NCBI GenBank assembly: GCA_022791815.1
Contig: JAAVZU010000045.1
Span: 1-32,654 of the forward strand
Direction of reading: 5' to 3'
Source of the DNA: Lachnospiraceae bacterium
GTDB lineage: Bacteria > Bacillota > Clostridia > Lachnospirales > Lachnospiraceae
Length of the DNA stretch: 32,654 bases
Part shown: positions 16,403 through 24,284 of the stretch, in pieces
Position numbering within the stretch: position 1 is the stretch's first letter
How the letters are laid out: each line of letters opens with the position of its first letter
The notes under the pieces: model-generated
Seen by the model: the letters and a program-made list of their open reading frames with translations, nothing else
Databases searched by the model: none
Told to the model about the DNA's origin: nothing
Translations under genes and position numbers: made by a program

Positions 16403-17455
16403 TCACTTATTTATGTTTTTAATTGGAAAAGTTACTTGCCAATTTCCCTCTGTTAATGAGTTACACACTGTAAAATCTCCATATAATGTATAATTATCTA
16501 ACTTTGTTTCTGATGATATATCAAAAATATACTCCTCATAACTACCACATTTCTCTTTATCCCAGAATGATATACCATATTCATAGTTTATTATATTATT
16601 GTTACTATCTTTTAAGTACAATTCTCCATGATTATCCGTTTTAAGAACATCATTATAATATACTTGAATATGCAATTTCCCATCTACAAACCCCGCAGCA
16701 GTTACTGTAACTCCATCCACAGGAGAATAACTATTTTTTTCATCTTCCTTTAAATAATGTTTGACACTATCTAAAGGATCAACATCTGGGTTTATACTCA
16801 TTCCGCTACATCCTTTAACACTTACATTTGATTGAGTTACTGGATTTTTGCTTACATTCTTCAATATATTTTGAGAAAGTGCTTCATTATACTCTTGTTT
16901 TTTACTTAAAAATCGGTCTATACTAAATGTTATTTTCTTTCCACTAATTTTGTAATTATCACATTGCTCAATTTGAATTAAAAATGTAGCCATCTTTATG
17001 GTATCATTATAATCCACTAATTCACAATGTGCTACACAATCATATGATGGTTCTATATCGTAACTATCAAACAAATCAATGTTTTCATTAATTCTATCAC
17101 CAGTAATATCCTGTATAGCAATATAAATATCTGCTGTATTATCATGAACATTGGCAGATAATACTTCCATTTTAATTCCGTTATCTTCACAAGATAAATT
17201 AATTGGTTTCAGCTTTCTTGCAACCTCTGGAAAAGTATTATGTAATATAATATAAGCAGGCTGCACTCCTGCTGCTGACAGTGCTGGCACAGAAATAATA
17301 AAGCAAAATGCCAATGCTGCTGCAATAGTAGCTGTACGTCTTATAATTCTGTTTTTATCTTTCCCTTTTCCATTATTTAAAACATATTCCCCTGCTTCCT
17401 GAACATATTTTTCGTTAATATTATTAATCATATTCTCTACCTCTTTTCGGATCAT
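16403..17455 (-). CDS. Probable membrane anti-sigma factor (DUF4179-like)
   Basis: A 350-residue single-pass membrane protein. A short cytoplasmic N-terminus of about 38 residues would hold the sigma-binding part. One membrane helix follows (about 40-62, ATIAAALAFCFIISVPALSA), then a large external domain rich in Asp, Asn and Tyr. The external start (AYIILHNTFPEVARKLKPIN, then IKMEVLSANVHDNTADIYIAIQDITG) resembles DUF4179 proteins, which are encoded beside ECF sigma factors in Firmicutes. Its ATG overlaps the sigma stop by four bases, so the two are translationally coupled. The role is to sequester the sigma factor until an envelope signal arrives; that signal is unknown. A second start at codon 9 also has a good ribosome site. 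Confidence 0.8.
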   Translation of the reverse strand: MIRKEVENMINNINEKYVQEAGEYVLNNGKGKDKNRIIRRTATIAAALAFCFIISVPALSAAGVQPAYIILHNTFPEVARKLKPINLSCEDNGIKMEVLSANVHDNTADIYIAIQDITGDRINENIDLFDSYDIEPSYDCVAHCELVDYNDTIKMATFLIQIEQCDNYKISGKKITFSIDRFLSKKQEYNEALSQNILKNVSKNPVTQSNVSVKGCSGMSINPDVDPLDSVKHYLKEDEKNSYSPVDGVTVTAAGFVDGKLHIQVYYNDVLKTDNHGELYLKDSNNNIINYEYGISFWDKEKCGSYEEYIFDISSETKLDNYTLYGDFTVCNSLTEGNWQVTFPIKNINK

Positions 17456-18012
17456 ACATAAATCCCTTCCTTTTTTAAATATTTTCGCAATTTTTCCCGG
17501 ATACGCAATAGACGAACAGAAATTGCATTACTACTCATATGAAAATATGATGCAATTTCTGAAACAGTATCACAATACCAATATCTCCTTACAAACATCA
17601 CTCTGTCTTTCTGACGCAAAGTAGCTAAAAAAATATTAAGCTGTTGCGATAACTCCTTTGCAAAGACTTCATTCTCAATAGTTGTATTTGATGCTATACA
17701 TTCTACTAACTCATCCAACGTTGTATCGTAATAATTATTACGTTTCACTGCTGTATTGGAATGATATTTCTTAAGAGAAAGATTTCTAACAATCCGACAT
17801 AAATAAGACAACAGCGGATTGGGTTCTTGTGGTGGTATCGTATTCCATGCAGCTAAATATGCATCATTTACACATTCCTCCACATCAAGTTCATTTTTTA
17901 GAATATTTCTTGAAACACTACTGCATACTTTACCATACTTTTCTGATAGCTCCACAATTGCTTGTTCTGAACGTTCAAAGAACAATTCAATAATTTGGCT
18001 ATCCTCTAACAT
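17452..18012 (-). CDS. ECF-type RNA polymerase sigma factor
   Basis: A 186-residue sigma-70 family protein with only regions 2 and 4. Region 2 (about 15-85) includes LDVEECVNDAYLAAWNTIPP, the core-binding and -10 element helices. Region 4 (about 125-180) has LRQKDRVMFVRRYWYCDTVSEIA and the helix-turn-helix MSSNAISVRLLRIREKLRKYL for the -35 element. It forms a two-gene operon with the anti-sigma gene (ATGA overlap). Such pairs usually control themselves, but I found no convincing repeat of an ECF promoter upstream. Targets are probably envelope-stress genes, which is inference from the pair type. Confidence 0.9.
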   Translation of the reverse strand: MLEDSQIIELFFERSEQAIVELSEKYGKVCSSVSRNILKNELDVEECVNDAYLAAWNTIPPQEPNPLLSYLCRIVRNLSLKKYHSNTAVKRNNYYDTTLDELVECIASNTTIENEVFAKELSQQLNIFLATLRQKDRVMFVRRYWYCDTVSEIASYFHMSSNAISVRLLRIREKLRKYLKKEGIYV

Positions 18013-18254
18013 AATGTCTCACCTCCATAAATTATTTCACCTATATACTACGAATTAAGTTTTCCATATTACATATTTTTTTATTTTCCCAATTTATAAC
18101 CTTTCAGACATGTCATTCATATTTACCAGAATATACATTGTGGTTAAAATCATTATAAATTAACTGGCAAAATATTCATGTATGGCATTAAGCATATAAA
18201 AGTATATAGGCATGGCTAAACTGTTACCAAAAATAAAAATACTTTCAAAACTAC

Positions 18255-18283
18255 TTGACAAAAATCAAATTATATCTTATTAT
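18255..18283 (+). promoter_or_regulatory. SigA promoter of the marR-FUSC operon
   Basis: TTGACA (18255-18260) and TATTAT (18278-18283) are separated by exactly 17 bp. The start of transcription would fall near 18290, inside the palindrome at 18289-18309. The remaining spacer back to the sigma gene (18013-18254) is AT-rich with no ORF. Confidence 0.8.
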
Positions 18284-18288
18284 ATCAT

Positions 18289-18309
18289 ATAGTTCACATT
18301 GTAAACTAT
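18289..18309. promoter_or_regulatory. MarR-type palindromic operator
   Basis: The half-sites ATAGTTCACA and TGTAAACTAT are separated by a single T. They form an imperfect palindrome (consensus half ATAGTTYACA, two mismatched pairs) centred on the predicted transcript start. MarR-family operators typically have this length and an AGTTNACA-like core. Binding here would block initiation, so the regulator encoded at 18380 probably represses itself and the exporter. Confidence 0.75.
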
Positions 18310-18379
18310 GTATTGAAAACCCAATATAAAAAAAATTATTTCTTTATGGTAAAAATTTAATAGGAGAACAGATTTTATT

Positions 18380-18823
18380 ATGGAAAATTTTAATTGGATT
18401 GATATGCTGGAAAAAATGCAGGACATCCGACTTTTTTCCAGTCTTCACATAAGACGGAAAAAAGGAGGCATAACTTCTACTCAGGAATTAGATATACTAT
18501 CCCGTATTGTATTATCTGATGTACTGCTGACCCCTTTAGAACTAAGTGTGCTAACAGGCCTAAGCAAATCTGCAGTAAGCCGTTTAATTGAACATTTAGA
18601 AAGGGAAGGTTTTCTTACCAAAGAATATAATACAAAAGATAAAAGAAGCTATACTCTTCTTATTACAGAAAAAGGAAACCAGGAAATGAAAGAAACTTAT
18701 CAGCATTATCTGGAACCTATCTACAAACTCCGCAAAACTATTGGAGAGGAACGCTTTGAATCCCTAACCACACAAATTAAAGAAGCTAACAATATGTTAC
18801 AAAATAAGGAGGTAAACAAATGA
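18380..18823 (+). CDS. MarR-family transcriptional regulator
   Basis: A 147-residue winged-helix regulator. The DNA-binding part (about 38-105) has LTPLELSVLTGLSKSAVSRLIEHLEREGFL with the recognition helix, and the wing KEYNTKDKRSYTLLITEKG with the conserved D-R. Flanking helices form the dimer interface. The gene overlaps the FUSC-type gene by four bases (ATGA), and a palindrome sits on the shared promoter. This points to ligand-released autorepression controlling efflux of a small, perhaps aromatic, compound. The ligand is unknown. Confidence 0.92.
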   Translation: MENFNWIDMLEKMQDIRLFSSLHIRRKKGGITSTQELDILSRIVLSDVLLTPLELSVLTGLSKSAVSRLIEHLEREGFLTKEYNTKDKRSYTLLITEKGNQEMKETYQHYLEPIYKLRKTIGEERFESLTTQIKEANNMLQNKEVNK

Positions 18824-19905
18824 CTTTTTATCAGGAACTTCAACTAAATCAAGCTGGTTCTAAAGCATATATTGCCAGCTTTGATAATCCAAAAGACAAA
18901 TGGAAACATACTGGCATTTATCTGTTTAAAATTCTTCTCAACATAGCATTCTGCATGGCTTTTATAGTTTTATTCTGTATAGCTTTTGGTTCTAAAAACA
19001 GTGTTGCAGGCCTTGCAGTACTCCTTTGTGTTATGGTATTTCGTTCTGCTGACCTTGGAATACGTGCATCTCATGGTACCCTTAGTATTTTACTAGTATT
19101 TGGAATATTAGCAATAGGTCCTAAAATATCCAATCTTGTTCCTACAGGCTGGGCTTTTTGCACAAATGTTGTCTGTATTCTACTTTTAATGATACTTGGA
19201 TGTCATAATGTAATTATGTTTAATCATTCTACATTAGTTCTTGCTTATCTTTTACTTCAAGGATATGATGTCAGTGGTGATACCTATAAAATGCGGTTAA
19301 TCGGTCTTTCTATTGGCGGTCTTTTAACAGCTTTTATCTTTTATCGTAATCACCGGAAAATAACCTACAAACGCAGCTTTAAAAGTCTGTTTCAAGAATT
19401 TGATTTGTCTTCTGCCCGTACCCGGTGGCAGCTTCGTCTTACATTAGGAATTTCTACTGTAATGCTAGTTGCTTCTCTTCTAGGAATTCCAAAAGCTATG
19501 TGGACTGGCATTGCAGCAATGTCTGTCTTTGTACCTTTTCGGAGTGACCTTGTATACCGGGTAAAATATCGAAGTTTAGGAAATATTTTAGGAAGTATAC
19601 TTTTTCTGGCACTTTATTTTCTTTTACCAGAAGGAAGTACATCCTACATGGGAATTATTGGTGGAATATGTCTTGGATTTTCTGCCAGCTATGGATGGCA
19701 GACAGCTTTCAATGCATTAAGCGCTCTCTCCATTGCAGTACCTATTTTCGGTCTGCCAACTGCCATCTTATTTAGAATTTTTAACAATATCCTCGGAGCC
19801 ACTTATGCATGGCTATTTGACCGATTATTTGAACCATTACTTTCTTCCTTAGTTAATATCCTTTCTTCTTTGAATAATAAATTACAAAATAGTGTTTTAG
19901 AGTAG
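18820..19905 (+). CDS. FUSC-family membrane protein (putative aromatic-compound exporter)
   Basis: A 361-residue membrane protein in the FUSC/aromatic acid exporter superfamily. It has two blocks of hydrophobic helices, about residues 30-175 and 203-330, separated by a charged cytoplasmic segment (YRNHRKITYKRSFKSLFQEFDLSSARTRW, in parts). The second block repeats the layout of the first and includes the FUSC-like ASLLGIPKAMWTGIAAMSVFVPF and GSILFLALYFLLP. Long FUSC proteins have large soluble domains; this short form is common in Firmicutes. It is translationally coupled to the MarR regulator, which suggests inducible efflux. The substrate is not predictable from sequence. Confidence 0.8.
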   Translation: MTFYQELQLNQAGSKAYIASFDNPKDKWKHTGIYLFKILLNIAFCMAFIVLFCIAFGSKNSVAGLAVLLCVMVFRSADLGIRASHGTLSILLVFGILAIGPKISNLVPTGWAFCTNVVCILLLMILGCHNVIMFNHSTLVLAYLLLQGYDVSGDTYKMRLIGLSIGGLLTAFIFYRNHRKITYKRSFKSLFQEFDLSSARTRWQLRLTLGISTVMLVASLLGIPKAMWTGIAAMSVFVPFRSDLVYRVKYRSLGNILGSILFLALYFLLPEGSTSYMGIIGGICLGFSASYGWQTAFNALSALSIAVPIFGLPTAILFRIFNNILGATYAWLFDRLFEPLLSSLVNILSSLNNKLQNSVLE

Positions 19906-19912
19906 CATACCA

Positions 19913-19969
19913 AAACTAAGAGCAAGTTTGAATATTATAACTATAAGTATTCAAACTTGCTCTTAGTTT
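19913..19969. terminator. Strong bidirectional terminator
   Basis: A perfect 22-bp stem begins AAACTAAGAGCAAG and closes with CTTGCTCTTAGTTT, around a 13-nt loop. T-rich sequence follows on the plus strand and AT-rich sequence on the minus strand. It separates the convergent FUSC-type and lipoprotein genes. Confidence 0.92.
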
Positions 19970-19980
19970 ATTTCTTTTTA

Positions 19981-20514
19981 TTAATCATAAATTCCAAAAT
20001 TTCTCTCTAACTTATCTTCAGATGCATCTAATCGGTCTTCCAAATCATCCAACTGGCGTTCCTGATTTTTATAATCATCATAAGAAAGATTTCCTTGTTT
20101 CTGCTGAGATTCAATATAATCATCATAAGCATCTATTCGGTCTTCCACTAAATCCAATTCATCCTTGAGAGCATAAAAATTCGTTCTTTTTTCATTTTGG
20201 TCTTTCGGTATAGTAGCAGAATCAACCTTTGCTGTTATTTTATCCACTTCCTTACTTAGAGATTCAACAGTATCGGAAACAGCATTCGTAGCAATGGGCT
20301 TCACATCCGCAGACTGTTGAACAGTCCCTGCATCTTCAATATTATCTGCTGGAGGGATTGCCTGCCCATTTTTTAAATCATCCACTTGTTTCCGTAATTC
20401 TTCAATCTGCTTTCCTAATTCAGCTTCCTGACTATTATCTCCACTCTTACAACCAGATGCAACAGAAACAGATAATATAATAAATAACAATAAAAATAAT
20501 TTTAAACTCTTCAT
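19981..20514 (-). CDS. Coiled-coil lipoprotein
   Basis: A 177-residue exported lipoprotein of unknown function. The signal peptide has a hydrophobic core (LFLLLFIILSVSV) and a lipobox ASGC with the lipidated Cys at 22. The mature part begins with a coiled coil (LGKQIEELRKQVDDLKNG), has a Pro/Thr/Ala-rich spacer, and ends in two acidic helices (about 110-172) with ALKDELDLVEDRIDAYDDY and RQLDDLEDRLDASEDKLE. This recalls small surface lipoproteins that brace or scaffold at the membrane, but I do not recognise the family. AATGGAGGA precedes the ATG. It lies 82 bp downstream of gshA on the same strand, so it may share a transcript. Confidence 0.75.
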   Translation of the reverse strand: MKSLKLFLLLFIILSVSVASGCKSGDNSQEAELGKQIEELRKQVDDLKNGQAIPPADNIEDAGTVQQSADVKPIATNAVSDTVESLSKEVDKITAKVDSATIPKDQNEKRTNFYALKDELDLVEDRIDAYDDYIESQQKQGNLSYDDYKNQERQLDDLEDRLDASEDKLERNFGIYD

Positions 20515-20596
20515 AAAAATTCCTCCATTTCTAATAATTATTATAATCCTCTTAATCTAAATTATTTAAACTCCATAATTTTAGTTTTGTATAACT

Positions 20597-21883
20597 TTAT
20601 TGCCCCAATTCATAAGCATATTTTTCTGCCAGCCTGACTCCTTGCTTCACATAATCTCTTTGAAATTGTTCTTTCACCTGCACAGCATAGCGTTTCCATG
20701 GACATAAGATTTTTTCTTTCTGAAATCCAATACATTCTAGTATCTTTCTATCTTTAAATTCCTTATAAAATTTCTCCATAGAAACCAATACCTCTAAAGC
20801 AGCCTGTCGGACAGGACGTGTAGAATTCCATCCGGTTTCAATCCATATACTCTGTTCTTCATATCTTGCAGCTCTCTTTTCATTTTTTATTGCCATCATC
20901 TGTTCAAAATGAGAAAACTCTCCATCCTTAAGAAACATAAGATATAAAATAAAGAAATGAAGAAATTTTAAATCTTCTTTTCGGATTCCCACTGGTTCTA
21001 ACGGATTGAGATCCAGCATACGCAATTCTATATGGTTCACTCCTGATTTTTTCAAGTTATCTAATGAATTTTCACCTATTGGTTTAAGTCTGACTGGATA
21101 ATAAAGCTCCATAACCTCTTTTAATTGTCCCCGTTCCACATAAGCCTCAATACTCTTAATGTAATCATCCATGGTGTCATATTCCAACAATGGAACAAAA
21201 TCATTCCAATATCCTATCTTGCTACAGCGTGGTGATGCCAAATTCTTCAGTACCACTTTTCCTTTATCTTTGTCATGAAAAAAAGAACCATCCATCACAG
21301 GGCTTGCTGCCATAAGATATACAATCAGCCAGCTATATTTAGTAACTTTTTTTGCCAGCTTTAAATACAATTTATTTTTATATTCTTTCATGGACGATAT
21401 ATTACTTTGTTGATATCCCTTTTCCATAAGTTCCTTGGAAAATGAAAAATTAAAATGAATACCAGAAAAAAGCATTTTTTTCTTTCCATACTTCTTGGCC
21501 AAATATTCCCTGTATTGTTCTTTTCCTATATGTGTTCCTTGATAATTGGCTATAGGAATATCCTGCTCTCCCTTTACATAAGGTGGATTGGAAAAAGGCC
21601 ATAATAATTCTTTTCCTGTTTTCAAATCCTGCAAAGTCTTTACTGCTTCCTTTTGGAGAATTGCAAGCTCTTCCCACATTTCATCTATGCTATCTGATAC
21701 ATTTGTAATTAATTCTACCTGATTCTCACAAAAATCCCGTTCTATATTAGGATTATTTATAAAGGGATGCCCAGTTTGTGCCAAAAAACCATCTGGTGTC
21801 ACTCTAAGACTTTCTTTTTCTAAACCGAAATTTCCTTTTAACACATATTTTTCTATGTTAGAATTTCTAAGATCTAAACTCAT
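20597..21883 (-). CDS. gshA: Stand-alone glutamate-cysteine ligase
   Basis: A 428-residue ligase that joins glutamate and cysteine to give gamma-glutamylcysteine, the first step to glutathione. Marks of the GshA/GshAB N-terminal domain are FGLEKESLRV (19-28), CENQVELIT (52-60), GIHFNFSFS (141-149), and HIELRMLDLNPLEPVGI (284-300). It stops where a bifunctional GshF would continue into an ATP-grasp domain, and no gshB is nearby. The start is uncertain: the longest frame opens at a TTG (21931) without a proper site, and AAGGAG lies 23 nt before the ATG at 21883. I chose the ATG because related enzymes begin a few residues before FGLE. A good promoter lies upstream at 22010-22038. Confidence 0.88.
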   Translation of the reverse strand: MSLDLRNSNIEKYVLKGNFGLEKESLRVTPDGFLAQTGHPFINNPNIERDFCENQVELITNVSDSIDEMWEELAILQKEAVKTLQDLKTGKELLWPFSNPPYVKGEQDIPIANYQGTHIGKEQYREYLAKKYGKKKMLFSGIHFNFSFSKELMEKGYQQSNISSMKEYKNKLYLKLAKKVTKYSWLIVYLMAASPVMDGSFFHDKDKGKVVLKNLASPRCSKIGYWNDFVPLLEYDTMDDYIKSIEAYVERGQLKEVMELYYPVRLKPIGENSLDNLKKSGVNHIELRMLDLNPLEPVGIRKEDLKFLHFFILYLMFLKDGEFSHFEQMMAIKNEKRAARYEEQSIWIETGWNSTRPVRQAALEVLVSMEKFYKEFKDRKILECIGFQKEKILCPWKRYAVQVKEQFQRDYVKQGVRLAEKYAYELGQ

Positions 21884-22009
21884 CTTTGTATCACTTTTCC
21901 AAAAATCTCCTTTCTTAATAGATAATTGCAAAACTCTTATTATCTTATATTATTTTTAAGTTCCCCAACTACCTATTATTCAATATACTTTATGAATTTA
22001 ATTTATTAG

Positions 22010-22038
22010 ATTATATTCTTACATTTCCTATCTGTCAA
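22010..22038 (-). promoter_or_regulatory. SigA promoter of gshA
   Basis: On the minus strand TTGACA (22038-22033) and TATAAT (22015-22010) are both perfect and 17 bp apart. Initiation near 22003 gives a leader of about 120 nt before the gshA ATG. I see no obvious riboswitch in that leader. Confidence 0.88.
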
Positions 22039-22130
22039 CTAGTTTTCTTTATCTAATAACGGTAACTACAAACCTCAATTTATTCCCCCATTTTTGTGCA
22101 AATCAGGCTAAATATTATAAAAGAGTTTCA

Positions 22131-23675
22131 CTATAAATCAATTATTTTGGTTGCTATCTGATCACGGAATCTCGCATCATGCTCCACAACCAGCATAGTT
22201 GGTCTGTAAGCAAGAAGAAGTTTTTCAATCTGCATTCTTGAAAATACATCAATGTAATTAAGAGGTTCATCCCATATATACAAATGAGCTGGTGTCATAA
22301 GACTTGCACCAATTAGAATCTTCTTTTTCTGCCCTTCTGAATAATCTTCCATGTTCTTCCCAAACTGCACCCTCTCCATGCCAAGCTGTCTAAGCAATGC
22401 ACAAAATAAACTTTCAGATAATCCTTGTTCCTTACAAAATGCCTTTATGCTTCCCCTTAAAAGTGAAGTATCCTGATTGATATAAGAAATAACTAAACCT
22501 GCAGCAGTTTCTAATTGTCCTTGCTCTTGCAAAATGCCTTGTACAAGTTTATTTTCTTCAAAATCCTTATGAATAGAATGTCCTAAAATAGCCTGAATTA
22601 AACTGGATTTCCCGCATCCATTTACACCATTAACAAATATTCTTTCCCCACAGCTAATTTGAAAAGAAAGATTTTCCACTAACCATTTATCTGTATTGGC
22701 ATATCTGAGTCCATATTCCTTTATGGATACCAGAACTTTCTTATAGTGTGTCAAAGGCATCATTTTAAGCTCTACAGGACTTTCTATATCTTTCAGCAAT
22801 CCTTCTTTTTCATCTATCTCCCTGTTCACACGCATTTCAAAGGATTTCACCCTCGACTGCATTTTCTTAGTTTTTTCACCTATATATGCTCTGGCATTAA
22901 TCATACGATCTGGTTCTCTCTTGGGATCAAACCCTATTTTTGTATTCTCATTTTTATCGGCCCATCTTACTGATCTGTCAGCTGCCTGTTTTAACTTTCT
23001 GATCTCTTTTAAGTGTTTTTCATTTTCCCTTTTAGAAAAAGCATCTTTTTTATTTTTATTTTCCCACCAACTGGAAAAATTTCCTGCCTGCACTTCAATA
23101 CTTTCACGATTCAATACTAATACATGATCCACACAAGCATCCAGAAGATCCCTATCATGGGACACAAGAATAAAACCTTTCTTTTCACTTAGATATTTCT
23201 TTATTATTTCTCTGGATTCCCAATCCAAATGATTAGTTGGCTCGTCAACTAATAGAAAATCATTTTCACCTGAAAATAGAACTGCAAGCATCACTTTTGT
23301 CTGTTCTCCATGACTTAATGTTCCAAATGGACGATACAAAATCTCTGCATTCATGCCAAGTTTATCCAATTCACAAATAACCCTCCACTGCTCACAATTT
23401 GCTTTCCATTCCTCCATAAAATCAGCCACAGGAAGCTCCATATTGTTTTTTGCCACCTTATATGGAAAATAATCAAATACTGTGCTAGTACGAATTGTCC
23501 CAATATATTCCTGTTTTCCCAAAAGTAAATTTAAAAATGTGGTCTTTCCTTTTCCATTTCTTCCTATAAATCCCAGTTTCCAGTCTGTATCAATAGAAAA
23601 AGACACATCTTCAAATATGTTATCAAAACTTCCCTCATAATAAAATGTTAAATTTGTCACATTAATTTGTGCCAT
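22131..23675 (-). CDS. Lsa-type ABC-F ribosomal protection protein
   Basis: A 514-residue soluble twin-ATPase of the ABC-F family. There are no membrane domains. Cassette 1 has Walker A GRNGKGKT (38-45), signature LSHGEQ (120-125) and Walker B LLVDEPTNHLD (141-151). The charged linker (about 200-300) is the antibiotic resistance domain that reaches toward the peptidyl-transferase centre. Cassette 2 has GVNGCGKS (350-357), YSEGQ (445-449) and LYIWDEPLNYID (465-476). The start MAQINVTNLTFYYEG and the DEPLNY pattern fit Lsa proteins, which dislodge lincosamides, streptogramin A and pleuromutilins. The 5' leader has a leader peptide and terminator, as in drug-induced ABC-F genes. The drug range here is inferred. 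It could be an intrinsic gene of modest effect. Confidence 0.9.
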   Translation of the reverse strand: MAQINVTNLTFYYEGSFDNIFEDVSFSIDTDWKLGFIGRNGKGKTTFLNLLLGKQEYIGTIRTSTVFDYFPYKVAKNNMELPVADFMEEWKANCEQWRVICELDKLGMNAEILYRPFGTLSHGEQTKVMLAVLFSGENDFLLVDEPTNHLDWESREIIKKYLSEKKGFILVSHDRDLLDACVDHVLVLNRESIEVQAGNFSSWWENKNKKDAFSKRENEKHLKEIRKLKQAADRSVRWADKNENTKIGFDPKREPDRMINARAYIGEKTKKMQSRVKSFEMRVNREIDEKEGLLKDIESPVELKMMPLTHYKKVLVSIKEYGLRYANTDKWLVENLSFQISCGERIFVNGVNGCGKSSLIQAILGHSIHKDFEENKLVQGILQEQGQLETAAGLVISYINQDTSLLRGSIKAFCKEQGLSESLFCALLRQLGMERVQFGKNMEDYSEGQKKKILIGASLMTPAHLYIWDEPLNYIDVFSRMQIEKLLLAYRPTMLVVEHDARFRDQIATKIIDL

Positions 23676-23788
23676 AAAATATCACATCCTTTTTTATTTT
23701 CTCATAAATTTTGATCGTTTAAATACCTTATTGTTACCTCAAAATTGCATTGATGTGATATCATTTGGACACTTCCTATAAAACACTT

Positions 23789-23848
23789 ATACAGTTAGCC
23801 AGCCAAATGGTTACATTTCTTTACAAGTAAACTTGCACGAAATGCAAC
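23789..23848. repeat. Direct repeat copy 1 (60 bp)
   Basis: This 60-bp segment matches 23950-24010 with one missing base and two substitutions. It contains AGCCAGCCAAATGG, TTACATTTC and TTGCACGAAATGCAAC. It is the gene-proximal copy in the ABC-F leader. Its own foldback is weaker than that of copy 2, because the flanking bases after GCAAC differ. Confidence 0.9.
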
Positions 23849-24021
23849 TTGGTTCCAGAATTTCTATGAATGAAAGTCGATTGCTGCGTGCTTCGCTCTC
23901 TCGCAATCACCAATTGTATTCGTATTCCGAGCTATCGCTCTACATACTCATACAGTTTAGCCAGCCAAATGGTTACATTTCTTTGCAAGTAATCTTGCAC
24001 GAAATGCAACCGTTTGGCTGG
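23799..24021. mobile_element. Palindromic repeat element, possibly MITE-like, in the ABC-F leader
   Basis: The 223-bp segment starts CCAGCCAAATGGTTACATTT and ends with the imperfect complement (19 of 21 pairs), so it has terminal inverted repeats. Inside it are a second copy of the left end (23950-24010) and a stretch around 23875-23915 that can pair GATTGC with GCAATC about a GC-rich loop (GTGCTTCGCTCTCTCG). The segment is richer in G and C than the surrounding DNA and has no ORF. The layout resembles a non-autonomous palindromic element that was inserted or duplicated between the attenuator and the ABC-F start. No target duplication is clear. Confidence 0.5.
23950..24010. repeat. Direct repeat copy 2 (61 bp)
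   Basis: The second copy of the 61-bp repeat. With the next 11 bases it forms an almost complete 61-nt hairpin (23961-24021): a 21-bp outer stem with two mismatched positions, then an inner stem TGCAAG/CTTGCA with a TAAT loop. The copies start 161 bp apart in the same direction. Confidence 0.9.
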
Positions 24022-24030
24022 ACTTTCATA

Positions 24031-24064
24031 ATAAAAAATCGTGGCACCAAATGATACCACGATT
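24031..24064 (-). terminator. Attenuator terminator in the ABC-F leader
   Basis: On the minus strand AATCGTGG pairs with CCACGATT around a 12-nt loop, followed directly by TTTTTTATTA. It lies 13 bp past the leader-peptide stop codon and 355 bp before the ABC-F start, so read-through is required for expression. The loop bases TATCATTTGG have a perfect 10-base complement near the ABC-F start (23759-23768). A small stem AAGCA-GAT-TGCTT lies just before the terminator and could be part of an alternative fold. Confidence 0.88.
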
Positions 24065-24077
24065 AAAAGCAATCTGC

Positions 24078-24149
24078 TTATTTGCAATTCTTCGAGGCAA
24101 TCATAGGAATAATTAAGTTACTTAAAATGTTCTTATTCATTCTAATCAT
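24078..24149 (-). CDS. 23-residue leader peptide of the ABC-F gene
   Basis: A small ORF with a perfect AAAGGAGG site 8 nt before its ATG, on the transcript that leads to the ABC-F gene. It encodes a 23-residue peptide beginning MIRMNKNILSNLII and ending IASKNCK. Its stop codon lies 13 bases before the attenuator hairpin. A drug-stalled ribosome on this ORF could change folding downstream and allow read-through, as described for other ABC-F and erm genes. The sequence matches no peptide I know. The arrangement of promoter, leader ORF and terminator is the main evidence. Confidence 0.8.
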   Translation of the reverse strand: MIRMNKNILSNLIIPMIASKNCK

Positions 24150-24206
24150 TTCTATTACCTCCTTTATAGTAGTGCCTGCACCTACAAGCATATAAGTTAC
24201 ATTTAA

Positions 24207-24235
24207 AGTGTATCAGCAAATATTACTAGTGTCAA
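24207..24235 (-). promoter_or_regulatory. Promoter of the ABC-F leader transcript
   Basis: On the minus strand a perfect TTGACA (24235-24230) is 17 bp from TACACT (24212-24207). Initiation near 24200 would give about 50 nt before the leader peptide ATG. Confidence 0.78.
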
Positions 24236-24284
24236 CTTTTTTCTTGTTTAATCACATGAATATCCTATTCAAACTATTATAATT

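Noticed and set aside
18013-18120. ECF self-promoter (GAAAAC and CGT) upstream of the sigma gene
   Set aside because: The two boxes found are only a few bases apart, not about 16, so they cannot form a promoter.
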